DNA from: Flavobacterium daemonense
GTDB lineage: Bacteria; Bacteroidota; Bacteroidia; Flavobacteriales; Flavobacteriaceae
NCBI RefSeq assembly: GCF_007341385.1
Contig: NZ_VJYD01000001.1
Coordinates: 62,001 to 126,000, forward strand
Reading direction: 5' to 3'
DNA length: 64,000 nucleotides
The notes below the pieces were generated by a model. It saw nothing but the letters and a program-made list of their open reading frames with translations, was not told the DNA's origin and searched no databases. Below are positions 54,801 to 62,724 of the stretch, piece by piece; within the stretch, counting starts at the first letter, position 1, and every line of letters starts with the position of its first letter. Made by a program: the position numbers and the translations under genes.

Positions 54801-57800
54801 TATAGTAAACAGATCGTTTGCCTCCATTCTGTTTATATACCATTTCCCTAAAACAGGATCGTAAAGACCATCTGTTGCGCTATATGAAGAGTAGGTGTAA
54901 CCAGATGGAAGTAAATCAGTAACTACTACGTTCTGTGTTTCAATTGGACCATCATTGTGTATTGCGATGGTAAAAGTGACTTGAGAGCCTACAACTGGTG
55001 TTGCATTATCGACAAGTTTAGTAATTGCTAAATCGGCTGTTAAATTAGGCGGAACAGGAACAGTCGTAGCTTCTGAATAATCATCCTCTGAAACATTTCC
55101 GTTTCCAGGCGTTGAATCGGGATCGAAGACATCACTAGATGTTATTTCGGCGCTATTTGTATAATTTCCTGTATTATTAACGGTAGCCGTAATCTGCAAG
55201 GATTCTACCTGATTGAGACCCATACTGCCTACATACCACAATCCAGTTAATTCATTATAAACTCCTGTTGTTGAGGTATAACTGTTGAAAGTATATCCAG
55301 ACGGAAGCAAATCAGTAACGGTAACGCCTGTTGTATTTTGAGGTCCCTCGTTTGCGATCGCAATTTCAAATTTTACTTGTGTACCCATTATAGGGTTCGT
55401 ATTATTTACTGTTTTAACCAAACTTAAATCAGCGGCTTGCTGTACAGGAACTGTGGTTGCCGTTGCATAATCATCTTCCGTAGCAATTCCGTTATTAGGA
55501 GTTGAATCAGGATCTGGGATATCGCTGCTGCTTACTTCGGCAACATTGGTATAATCTCCCGTCGGATTTACTTCTGCAATAATCTGCAAGGTTTCAGATT
55601 CGCTGCTTTGTAATATATCCAATGACCAAATACCTGTTGCGCTGTCATAAGTACCGCTGGTTGCATTGAAACTTCTAAAAGTATATCCAGAAGGAAGTAA
55701 ATCGGTTACGGTTACATGCGCTGTATTTTGAGGTCCGCTGTTTGTTGTAATGATTTTAAAAGTTACCAAAGAACCCACTAATGGAGTCGCATTATCAACT
55801 GTTTTAGTCAATGACAAATCGGCTAGAGGAGAAATAGGGGTTGTTACCGCGTTATCTTCATCATCTTCGCTTTGGTCGCCGTCATCATTATTAGGAGCTG
55901 AATCAGGATCAGGAAGATCACTTGCTGTTACCTGTGCTGTATTAAGATAATTTCCTGTCGGAAGCACTTTGGCATCAAGAATCAATGATTCCGCTACTCC
56001 TACATCAACAGTTCCAACATTCCATACTCCGGTAGTTTCATTGTATAATCCCGCAGATGAACTGAAATTCACAAATTGATAACCCGATGGAAGCAGATCT
56101 GTCACTTGAACTCCTGTTGCATTATTTGGACCATCATTTTTGATAACAAGTTCAAAGGAAACTTGGCTTCCCACAACTGGACTCGTATTTCCTGCGACGA
56201 CACTTTTAGTCAAAGACAAATCGGCTGTAGGGCCAATGAAAGTAAAAGGAGCATTCGATTCATCATCTTCACTTTGATCGCCATCATCATTGTTTGGCGT
56301 ACTGTCAGGATCACGAAGATCACTGGCTGTAACTTGCGCAATATTCAAATAACCGCCTAACGGCGTTACGATTGCTTTAAAAGTTAAATTTAAAGTCGCT
56401 CCATTTGTTATGGTTAAATTTTGCCAAGTCAGATTAGCATTTGCAATATTATAAAAGCCTCCATTTGACACAGAGCCAGGAATCAAACTAAATCCAGGCG
56501 GAATAACATCTTGTACGCTAACTCCTGTTGAATTTCCGGGACCTTTATTAAGAACGGCAAGGGTGAAATTCACTTCATCTCCAGAAGCTCCTGTAGTTGG
56601 CGATACGGTTTTGGTTAATTCTAAATCGGCTGTTTTCAAAGTGATATTGGCACTTGCTTTATCATCTTCCGCTAATCCGTTGCCAGGCGTACTGTCTGGA
56701 TCAAATTGATGCGAAGTTTGTACTTCGGCAGTATTTACATAATTCGCAGTGGTTGCTACATTTACTTTGGCAGTAATCTGCAAAGCAAGAGAGTTTCCGT
56801 TATTAAGATTGCCGATATTCCAAATACCAGTCGTATTATTATATTTTCCTCCGCCATTATCACTTACATATGTATAGCCGGGAGGCAAATGATCTGAAAC
56901 TGTAACGCCAGTTGCATTATTTGGCCCACTGTTTGTAACTCTGATAGTGAAAATTACATTATCATTGATACTTACAGAAGTAGGGGAAACTGTTTTTTGA
57001 AGCGATAAATCGGCTGCATCAAGAATTACCGTAGCAGAATCTTGATCATCTTCAGAGGCAATCCCATTATTTGGTGCACTATCTGGGTCAAATTGATCAG
57101 AAGCAATAACTTCTGCAGAATTCACATAGGATCCTCCAGCTCGAATTGTAGCTTTAAAAGTCAGGTTCAAGATACTTCCACTCGGAATCGTAAGACCGGT
57201 CCAAGTAACAGTATTGTCTCCAACATTGTATTGTCCCGCAGAGTTTACAGATCCGGGTACAATTACAAATCCTTGCGGAATATAATCTCGTACGGCAACA
57301 TTCGTCGCTGTAACAGTTCCGCCTTGAGAATTGTTATTATTGAAGACATTTATATTGAAGGTTACAACATCGCCAACACTTCCTGTAGTTGGTGTAACCG
57401 TTTTTGTCAATTCAAGATCGGCAACAGAAAGAATAGTAAGATTCATAGTATCTGTGGATGGTGCACAGTTTCCATTGTTGACATTCCATTGCAATGTATA
57501 AATTCCCGGTATGGTTCCGGTAACGGCAGTAGTTGGGCTCGAAGGATCTGTAAAACCTATCGTGCTAGGGCCCGAAACCTGAGTCCAAGAACCAGTACCA
57601 ACAGTTGGCGCAACGGCATTTAAATTGATTGGCGTGAATTGTGGCACAATTTTATTTGGTCCCGCATCCGCTGTTGATGGATTTTGGTAGATGGTAACCA
57701 GAACTGTATCTTGTGAAGTACAGCCATTATTGCCAGGAGTCGTTGTTGTCCAACGAAATTCGTAAACGCCCGGAATAAGATTGAACATTAAAGAATTTCG

Positions 57801-60800
57801 AGTGTTTGGTGAGGCAATATTGGCAGTATTTGGTCCCGAAACCTGAGTCCATGTTCCTACTCCTGATGTAACTGGTACTGCATCCATTGTTGTACTTGTC
57901 ACATTACACAATTCCTGATCTGGTCCTGCATTTGCAATAGAAGGAGGATCGGCATTAAATGTTATTGTAACAGTGTCTGATGATGGTTGACACAACGACG
58001 GATTTGTAAAAGGGCCATTCGTTACGGTCCATTGTAAAGTATAAGATCCTAAAACATTTATGTTAGATAATGTAGTAACCGGACTATTTGGATTGTCGAT
58101 TACGGCACTTCCACCAGGTGGCTGCGATACAAATGTCCAAGTTCCAATACCAACTGTTGGCGGAACTGCGGCCGTTTTATACGTAGTCTGACAAGCAACA
58201 GTATCATCAGGCCCTGCATTTGCGGTACTTGGTGGCGCATTCATTTGAATACGAACAATATCCGACAGCGTTCGGCAATTATTGCTTTCAAACACCCATT
58301 CAAGAATATAAAGTCCGGGAACTGTCAAATTTGTAACCGTTGTCAATGGCGCCGATGGAGTAGTAATAACAGCGACACTTCCTGCGGGCTGATACACAAA
58401 GCGCCATTCAGCAGTTGTAACATCAGGAGGAGGAGTATTTCCGCTCATTGTCGTGGTTCCGCCAACGTCACTAATACATAAAGTTTGATCAGGTCCCGCA
58501 TTTGGATCAATGCTTGCCCCGCTATAAATTGTAACATTTACATCATCTGATGTTCCAGGACAGGTGTTTCCACCTGAAGATGTTGCGGGAGTGGTAAAAG
58601 TGAAAACATAAGTATTTCCGGGCACGACCGTAGCATTTGCAATATAACTGTCTGCCGGCGATTGCGTAATGACTACATCATTGACATTGCCACTTGTGCT
58701 TTTAAGGGTCCAAGTTCCTTTTGAGTTTTCTCCTGCTTTAAGCTGTACGCTGGTAACGTCACAATTCGTTTGATCAGGACCAGCATCGGCCGCCGGATTT
58801 ACAACTACTACCATATCATCAAAAGTGCCTTGGCACAAAAAGATGCTTTTTGCAGTGATTGTCCATCTAAAAGTATAAGTACCGGCAACAAGGCCCGTAA
58901 TAAGCGTATTTGGATTAGAAGGATCAACAATCGTAGGCTGATTAGGAGCGCCAGTCAGTACAGACCATTGTCCGAGTTCAAAGAAGCTGTCATAGGTACT
59001 TCCGGCCATTGTAACTGTATTGTTGTTGCAAATATTTTGATCTGGTCCAGCCACTGCCTGATGAGGCGGAATTCCGATAGTTAAATTGATGTCATCAAAT
59101 GCTTGACCGCAGACACTAGCATCTACCGTCCATCTAAAAATATAATATCCGCTATAATTAAAGGTAAAAACGGCGTGAGGATCGTGTATATCGCTTACAG
59201 TGTAATTTCCAACACCTGAAATTCTTGTCCAAGTTCCTACTGAACCTCCACTTTGCGTAGCAGCCATTGTAATTGTATTGCCGCAAATTTCTTGGTCGGG
59301 ACCTGCATCTGCCACCGGAGGAGTTTCTGCCACCGTTACAGAAACACTGCTCTGACTCGGAATACAAGTTCGTATTCTGGCAATAATTGACCAAGTAAAT
59401 ACGTAGGTTCCGTTTCCGGGAACCGTAACCATTGTATTAGGGTCGTTTTCATCCGCGATCACAACTCCTGCAGACGGCACTACTGTCCATGTTCCTACAT
59501 CTGTGATTCCGGGTGTATTACCGCTAAGGTTAAATGTGGTTGTACCCGAGGAATAACATGCATCGGGCCCTGCATCTGATTGCGTTGGAGCAAGAAGATT
59601 GCTGGTGTCTATGGTGACATTATCTGAAACAGCTCCACCACAAGAAGGGCCAGGATGTGTGTAGGTGACTGTCCATCGTAATTGATATGATGAATTTGTA
59701 GTCAAGAAACCAGTAGCAATGGCATTGGGATCATTGACATTTGAAAACACAACCGTATCAGGGCCCGAGACTTGGCTCCAAGTACCTATTTCGCCGGGAT
59801 CTGGCTGGTTAGCCGAGAGCGGCACCTGAGAATTGGTACAAATTAATTGATCCGGTCCTGCATTTACATTCGTAATAGCACTATCAGAAACATAAACGGT
59901 AACAGTCGATACGGAAAATCCGCAGGTTGCTCCACCGCCCTTTGTAATATACTGAAATACATAAGTACCAGAAATAAGTCCGCTTACTTGTGTGTCAACA
60001 GCAAAATTATCGGCAATTACTGCTGTATTGGGCCCGCTGAGCTGACTCCAAAAATGCAAACCATCAGCTGTACTCACACCCGAAAGCATTGTTGAGGTAT
60101 CACCGCAGGGCAAACTGACATCGGTTCCTGCGTTAGAAGGCGTCGGTTCACCGGAAACTAAAATATTTAAGGTATCAAAACCATAATCACATTCAACAGC
60201 TAATGATCCGGTTTGTCTTCTTATAAATTCTACCGTATAATCACCCGGTGCTGTAAGTGTCAAGGTCAAAGAATTGCCAACATCTTGCAAAGCTGTAGGG
60301 AATGGACCAAGCGGAGAAAGAGCAGGACCACTTACAATTCGGTATTGATTAGATCCTGTTCCTGTAACTGTCAGCGGAATTGTGAATACTGTTGCGTTAC
60401 AGCTTCCCACAATATCATCGCCATTATTTGCTACTATGGTTCGGGTTGCGCCATTATATTGTACAATATAATCTTTAGTGAAAACGCAGCCCGTATTATT
60501 GTTGGTAAGCGTATAGCGGAAGCGGTATGGAGCTCCAGTTGAAGAAATACCAGTTACTAATGTTGTCGGGTTTGTTGGAGAATGGATAACAGCGCCCGCT
60601 CCGCCAGAAACTTGCGTCCAAAGAACTGTTTCACCTGCATATAAAGGCGTTTGTGCAACAAGAGTTACCTGATTTATGGTATTATCGCAAAAGAAAATAT
60701 TTTCGTCTCCGCCCGGAAGTTGTGTTACATCCTGCGTTGCGGCTGGCACATTAATGACAACTAAATCATTGCCAGATGCGCAAGCACCAGTAACGGTCCA

Positions 60801-61676
60801 TCTAAAAGTATACGTTCCTTGAACTAAATTAGAAATGCCTGTATTATTTGAATTGGGACTGGCAATTGTTGGTGTATTTGGCCCCGAAACAAATGTCCAT
60901 GTTCCATTTTGACCATTAAGTCCGCAACCGCCATAGGTAGCGTTGAGGTTTGTTGATTGTGTAGTAGTATAACAATTGCTTAAAGTTTGGTCTGGACCAG
61001 CATTAACTGGTTTAACACCACCATAATTAGTAACTGTAATTTGAGAAGTTGTTCTACAACGTTGTCCCGGCGCAAATTCGGGACCTTCAATAACCCATTG
61101 CAGCGTTGTAACACCACAACTTGTGTCAGGTAAGGTAATTGTTGAGGTTGCCGAGTTTGGGAAATTGATGACTACTCCTGCATTATTTGCGCCCACTATT
61201 TCCCAATAACCATTTTCTCCAGTATTTTGAGGCGTGTTCCCAATAATTGCCAATGTACCGTTATTATTAGGACAGCTTGCAATATTTCCTCCTGCGTTGG
61301 CGATTGTTATAGGCTTAACATTGACCACTTTATCTTGATAGGACAAGATTCCATCAGTACAGGTGGCGCTGTATCTAAATGTATAAGTATTTCCACCGGT
61401 ATACCCAGATATAGTAGTGCTAGGGCTTGTAGGAGAATTAATAACAACAGCAGGCCCTGAAATCTGTGTCCAATGCACAGTCCCTGTAATAGGAGAAGGA
61501 GTATTACCTGTCAAAACTAAAGCATCAGTTTCGCAAATTGTAACATTTAGCACTCCGGCATTTACAGTACAATTTTGGGCATTTAAGTTTACTGTACTTA
61601 CGAGTATCAGAAGAATTGGCAAATACAGTTTTTTAAATAAATTGGTGACCGCAGAATAAAAATAAAATTGTGGCAT
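48879..61676 (-). CDS. Giant T9SS-exported repeat adhesin (SprB-like), 4265 residues
   Basis: 4265 residues from the ATG at 61676 (MPQFYFY), with a signal peptide ending LNAQ; an in-frame TTG two codons upstream is rejected. Three zones follow. (1) About 40-1415: some 15 Ig/PKD-like repeats, each with NAGPDQ near the start, a Cys, GTWTQVSGP and TYTFRWT. (2) About 1418-4170: 21 DUF11 repeats of about 130 residues, each starting ADLSLTKTV and ending DPDSTPNN-x-EDDYA, an acidic turn that may bind calcium. (3) About 4176-4265: a CHU_C/gliding-motility type B domain with FSPNDDGQNDTFYI, FNRWGN and GTYFYILDL. It should be exported by T9SS through the adjacent PorP/SprF protein and displayed for attachment or gliding. 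The repeats are close at DNA level, so the exact count may vary in assembly. Confidence 0.95.
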   Translation of the reverse strand: MPQFYFYSAVTNLFKKLYLPILLILVSTVNLNAQNCTVNAGVLNVTICETDALVLTGNTPSPITGTVHWTQISGPAVVINSPTSPSTTISGYTGGNTYTFRYSATCTDGILSYQDKVVNVKPITIANAGGNIASCPNNNGTLAIIGNTPQNTGENGYWEIVGANNAGVVINFPNSATSTITLPDTSCGVTTLQWVIEGPEFAPGQRCRTTSQITVTNYGGVKPVNAGPDQTLSNCYTTTQSTNLNATYGGCGLNGQNGTWTFVSGPNTPTIASPNSNNTGISNLVQGTYTFRWTVTGACASGNDLVVINVPAATQDVTQLPGGDENIFFCDNTINQVTLVAQTPLYAGETVLWTQVSGGAGAVIHSPTNPTTLVTGISSTGAPYRFRYTLTNNNTGCVFTKDYIVQYNGATRTIVANNGDDIVGSCNATVFTIPLTVTGTGSNQYRIVSGPALSPLGPFPTALQDVGNSLTLTLTAPGDYTVEFIRRQTGSLAVECDYGFDTLNILVSGEPTPSNAGTDVSLPCGDTSTMLSGVSTADGLHFWSQLSGPNTAVIADNFAVDTQVSGLISGTYVFQYITKGGGATCGFSVSTVTVYVSDSAITNVNAGPDQLICTNSQVPLSANQPDPGEIGTWSQVSGPDTVVFSNVNDPNAIATGFLTTNSSYQLRWTVTYTHPGPSCGGAVSDNVTIDTSNLLAPTQSDAGPDACYSSGTTTFNLSGNTPGITDVGTWTVVPSAGVVIADENDPNTMVTVPGNGTYVFTWSIIARIRTCIPSQSSVSVTVAETPPVADAGPDQEICGNTITMAATQSGGSVGTWTRISGVGNYTVSDIHDPHAVFTFNYSGYYIFRWTVDASVCGQAFDDINLTIGIPPHQAVAGPDQNICNNNTVTMAGSTYDSFFELGQWSVLTGAPNQPTIVDPSNPNTLITGLVAGTYTFRWTITAKSIFLCQGTFDDMVVVVNPAADAGPDQTNCDVTSVQLKAGENSKGTWTLKSTSGNVNDVVITQSPADSYIANATVVPGNTYVFTFTTPATSSGGNTCPGTSDDVNVTIYSGASIDPNAGPDQTLCISDVGGTTTMSGNTPPPDVTTAEWRFVYQPAGSVAVITTPSAPLTTVTNLTVPGLYILEWVFESNNCRTLSDIVRIQMNAPPSTANAGPDDTVACQTTYKTAAVPPTVGIGTWTFVSQPPGGSAVIDNPNSPVTTLSNINVLGSYTLQWTVTNGPFTNPSLCQPSSDTVTITFNADPPSIANAGPDQELCNVTSTTMDAVPVTSGVGTWTQVSGPNTANIASPNTRNSLMFNLIPGVYEFRWTTTTPGNNGCTSQDTVLVTIYQNPSTADAGPNKIVPQFTPINLNAVAPTVGTGSWTQVSGPSTIGFTDPSSPTTAVTGTIPGIYTLQWNVNNGNCAPSTDTMNLTILSVADLELTKTVTPTTGSVGDVVTFNINVFNNNNSQGGTVTATNVAVRDYIPQGFVIVPGSVNSAGQYNVGDNTVTWTGLTIPSGSILNLTFKATIRAGGSYVNSAEVIASDQFDPDSAPNNGIASEDDQDSATVILDAADLSLQKTVSPTSVSINDNVIFTIRVTNSGPNNATGVTVSDHLPPGYTYVSDNGGGKYNNTTGIWNIGNLNNGNSLALQITAKVNVATTANYVNTAEVQTSHQFDPDSTPGNGLAEDDKASANITLKTADLELTKTVSPTTGASGDEVNFTLAVLNKGPGNSTGVSVQDVIPPGFSLIPGSVSNGGFYNIANANLTWQNLTITNGATLNLTFKAIVTPLGGYLNIAQVTASDLRDPDSTPNNDDGDQSEDDESNAPFTFIGPTADLSLTKSVVAGNTSPVVGSQVSFELVIKNDGPNNATGVQVTDLLPSGYQFVNFSSSAGLYNETTGVWNVGTVDVGVAESLILDAKVLPTGNYLNTAQVTASDLPDPDSAPNNDDGDQSEDDEDNAVTTPISPLADLSLTKTVDNATPLVGSLVTFKIITTNSGPQNTAHVTVTDLLPSGYTFRSFNATSGTYDSATGIWSLDILQSSESETLQIIAEVNPTGDYTNVAEVSSSDIPDPDSTPNNGIATEDDYATATTVPVQQAADLSLVKTVNNTNPIMGTQVKFEIAIANEGPQNTTGVTVTDLLPSGYTFNSYTSTTGVYNELTGLWYVGSMGLNQVESLQITATVNNTGNYTNSAEITSSDVFDPDSTPGNGNVSEDDYSEATTVPVPPNLTADLAITKLVDNATPVVGSQVTFTIAIHNDGPIETQNVVVTDLLPSGYTYSSYSATDGLYDPVLGKWYINRMEANDLFTIQIRATVNASGNYTNIAEVTASDQPDSDSTPNNGVTTEDDYATVSTVPVAQSADLSVTKTVNNATPLVGSQVIFSVQISNAGPQDTSGVTVTDLLPTGYTYASYSSTAGSYDSATGLWTIGNLSNGASQTLQITATVNPTGDYLNFAEVTASSVADPDSTPNNGSTTEDDYASATVTPVPLQSDLSLTKTVSDSNPIVNTEITFELIVTNSGPQDNTGVQVTDLLPAGFAFTRYTVSTGTYNATTGLWNIGNLRNGQSESLQISAIANAIGNFINRAEVTAADLPDPDSTPNNGAILEDDFATALVGTRAETPPPPPVSDLSLTKTVNNATPLVGSQVTFEVVISNGGKDDNKNVQVTDLLPSGYTFSGYTLSTGTYVPATGIWTVGDIANGKSETLQITAIVNGTGNYVNVAEVTAADFDDPDSTPNNGVTTEDDYATATVTPTAQSSDLSITKIFKNTTQVIGDPVTFEIVITNNGPQNNTGVQVKDLLPSGYTFTSYTNSRGTYDQATGLWNIGNLPAGQSETLQVLAIINDGGDYTNIAEVTAADLPDPDSTPNNGVTTEDDYAKDAVVAVRLLFDSDLSLTKKVNNTTPLVGSIVTFEVVLTNNGSLDNTGVQVTDLLPSGYTFNAYTVSDGTYNPTTGIWNIGSIVNGKSETLQILATVNPTGNYTNSAEVTAADENDFDSTPNNGPNSEDDYAEATTTPISLASDLSLTKTVNNATPLVGAHVTFQVVVTNNGPQDNTGVQVTDLLPTGYTFNGFTSTTGTYDTTTGLWVIGNLANGKTETLQITATVNPTGNYLNIAEVTAAGLPDPDSTPNNAVATEDDYATATTTPTSLASDLSLTKTVNNATPLVGAQVTFEVVATNNGPQDNTGVQVTDLLPTGYTYNGFTVSTGTYNPTTGLWNIGNLINGKSETLQITGTVNPTGNYLNIAEATAAGLPDPDSTPNNAVATEDDYATATVTPTSLSSDLSLTKTVSNATPLVGAQVTFQVVVTNNGPQDNTGVQVTDLLPTGYTYNGFTATTGTYNPTTGLWMIGNLTNGQSETLQIAATVNLTGNYVNAAEITAAGLPDPDSAPNNGVTTEDDYATATTVPITQAANLSLTKTVDNATPLIGSTVTFEVVITNSGPQNTAGVIVTDLLPTGYTFGSFSATKGTYNRTTGRWNIGSLLNGDSQTLQITATVNATGNYTNIAEVTASNLPDPNSTPNNGITTEDDYATATTVPTIPMADLSLTKSVIGGNLSPIFGATVTFEIIVTNSGPQTATGVSVKDLLPSGFEYVVYSSTKGQYHNTTGIWDIGTIPNGVSESLLIGAKVNITGNYNNIAEVFSSNIADPDSTPNNNVAGEDDMNSVLITPVPAETDLSLEKNVVGNNLTPAVGSAIAFSITVTNDGPSVSTGVTIKDVLPSGYQYAFFNSTSGSYDPATGIWTPGPILPGNSHTLLINAFVKAPTGTANEFLNTAEIMTSDQHDPDSTPGNGVVTEDDYDSISVTPVIVMADLSLTKTALNANATYDVGSTVIFTVTVKNDGPANASGVSVKDLLPPGFKYLTSAPTSGLYNYITGVWNVGIVTAGNDESLDIYTTVNPPSGAANEYTNTTEIIASNLPDPDSTPNNGVVTEDDYASLHINVAVADLSLDKTVSNKNANVNEVITFTLQLDNAGPSVATGVNVDDIIPLGYRNITNISNGGIFSNNTIKWANLTVPVGGVTLTYQVTVANPKGLEHTDYVNMAQVTASNQFDPDSKPNNDNGDQSEDDEDSEFINIPSTDIAINKEVDQTDVAMYSSVVFTITAENLGNLAATNVEIKDLLPKGYQLENATATAGSYDGSTGIWKIPNVAPKGIQTLTLKVKVVDVNDYLNIAFLSSMDQIDTNPSNNQDSATVKPSCLKIWNEFSPNDDGQNDTFYIDCITQYPNNELSIFNRWGNIVYFKKGYDNTWDGKEKGSAKTLPEGTYFYILDLGDGSEKTSGWVYLKN
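51541..53106. repeat. Tandem 390-bp DNA repeats inside the adhesin gene
   Basis: The word TCATCTTCNGTNG recurs at 51541, 51931, 52321 and 52711: three intervals of exactly 390 bp, then 396 bp to 53107. Units 51931-52320 and 52321-52710 are almost identical over long stretches (for example the CTTCCGTAGCAACGGC block and the GACCAGCTGCAGTT block). They encode DUF11 repeats 12 to 15. Near identity points to recent duplication or gene conversion. Confidence 0.88.
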
Positions 61677-61803
61677 AAGCAATCAGAATTTTAAAGGCGG
61701 CATAACGATATATGGCCACCTTAAATTATTAATTACGTTGTACGAATAAAATATTGAGCCGTATGATTTACAGCTTTGAGATTGAAATGTATTGGTGGGT
61801 ATC

Positions 61804-61866
61804 CAAAGTTAAAAAAAGTAAAAGAGCAAACGGTCTCTTTTAATGTTTCAAATTATAAAATGAAAC
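61804..61866 (-). promoter_or_regulatory. Promoter region of the adhesin operon with palindromic operator site D
   Basis: GTTTCA-N10-TGAAAC at 61845-61866 is identical to site B. On the minus strand TAACTTTG (61811-61804) is the -7 element, 44.5 bp from the palindrome centre, the same distance as at site B. It lies 128 bp upstream of the adhesin start. Confidence 0.65.
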
Positions 61867-62214
61867 AATAAACTCGATGTTGCAACATGAAAAACGGCAA
61901 TATTTTGCTCTTTTCTTAAATTTATGCATCCAATTGAGCTTTTTATTCAACAAAATCAGATGGCAGAAATATGCGTTCTGATTATGCTGAAATGTTAATT
62001 TTTTTATAAAAAAAGTCACTTAAAATTTAAAATTGAAAGAAAAAGCAACTGTTCAAATTTGATAGAAAAACATAAATAAAAGCAGTTTGAAGCAACGAAT
62101 GTGAAGTGATTTTCCTTTAAGAAAAAAATAACAGCTGCAATTTCAATTCTAATGTTATTTTAATGTAGCACCAAAAATTTCGTCCTAACTTGCGCCCTAA
62201 TAAATAGCAGAAAA
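61867..62214. other. Intergenic stretch, AT-rich
   Basis: Between the adhesin operator and the next start codon I see no gene, strong hairpin or repeat. The DNA is AT-rich with A and T runs, as elsewhere. No convincing TTG/TAnnTTTG pair was found for the gene at 62215. Confidence 0.4.
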
Positions 62215-62619
62215 ATGTTGAGTAAAATTAAAAATAGTATTCTTTGCAAATGCGTTCACGCGTTGCTGATCGGCTATTTTTTAATGAATAGTGCAAACAT
62301 TTCTGGAACACTTTCAAGAATCATAAACAACAATACAGAACAGTATTCTGTAAAAGGAATGACTTGCAATTTTTTGAAGAAAATATTCAAATGTGACAGA
62401 ATTTCTGGGGAATTAGACGATTACGAAACCAAAGAAAACAAATCAACAAAACTAGGAAAAGGAATGCCTTTGTTTGAATATATTATTCCTTTTGATGCTG
62501 CAATTTCAAGCCTTTATTTTCAGGTAGATGCTAAGGGTAAAAAGTATCTAAATAATCCTATTTCTTCACTTGGATTTCACGGCAAAATTCATTTGCGCCC
62601 TCCACAAAATATTTCATAG
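62215..62619 (+). CDS. Hypothetical 134-residue protein
   Basis: 134 residues with an ATG start. A hydrophobic stretch at about 14-30 (HALLIGYFLMNSANI) could be a weak signal or anchor. Four Cys occur in the first half (CKC, MTCN, FKCD). The C-terminal half is LFEYIIPFDAAISSLYFQVDAKG followed by a Gly-Phe-His segment. I do not recognise the family. It stands 105 bp upstream of an ABC exporter in the same direction and may be functionally linked to it. No double-Gly leader typical of exported peptides is seen. Confidence 0.55.
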   Translation: MLSKIKNSILCKCVHALLIGYFLMNSANISGTLSRIINNNTEQYSVKGMTCNFLKKIFKCDRISGELDDYETKENKSTKLGKGMPLFEYIIPFDAAISSLYFQVDAKGKKYLNNPISSLGFHGKIHLRPPQNIS

Positions 62620-62724
62620 ACAGCATTTTTCTTTTTCTGAAGAAAATCACATACTAAAATCTATAGTATAGGTTTTTTCGTATGTAAACAATTATCTGTT
62701 AATGTAATATTTATAAATCATTTC

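Noticed and set aside
57042..57623. Long open frame (193 codons) on the plus strand opposite the adhesin
   Set aside because: It is an antisense shadow of the repeat-rich adhesin gene; its composition (many Ser, Asn, Arg, Ile, Cys) is that of reversed repeat codons and it has no recognisable domain.
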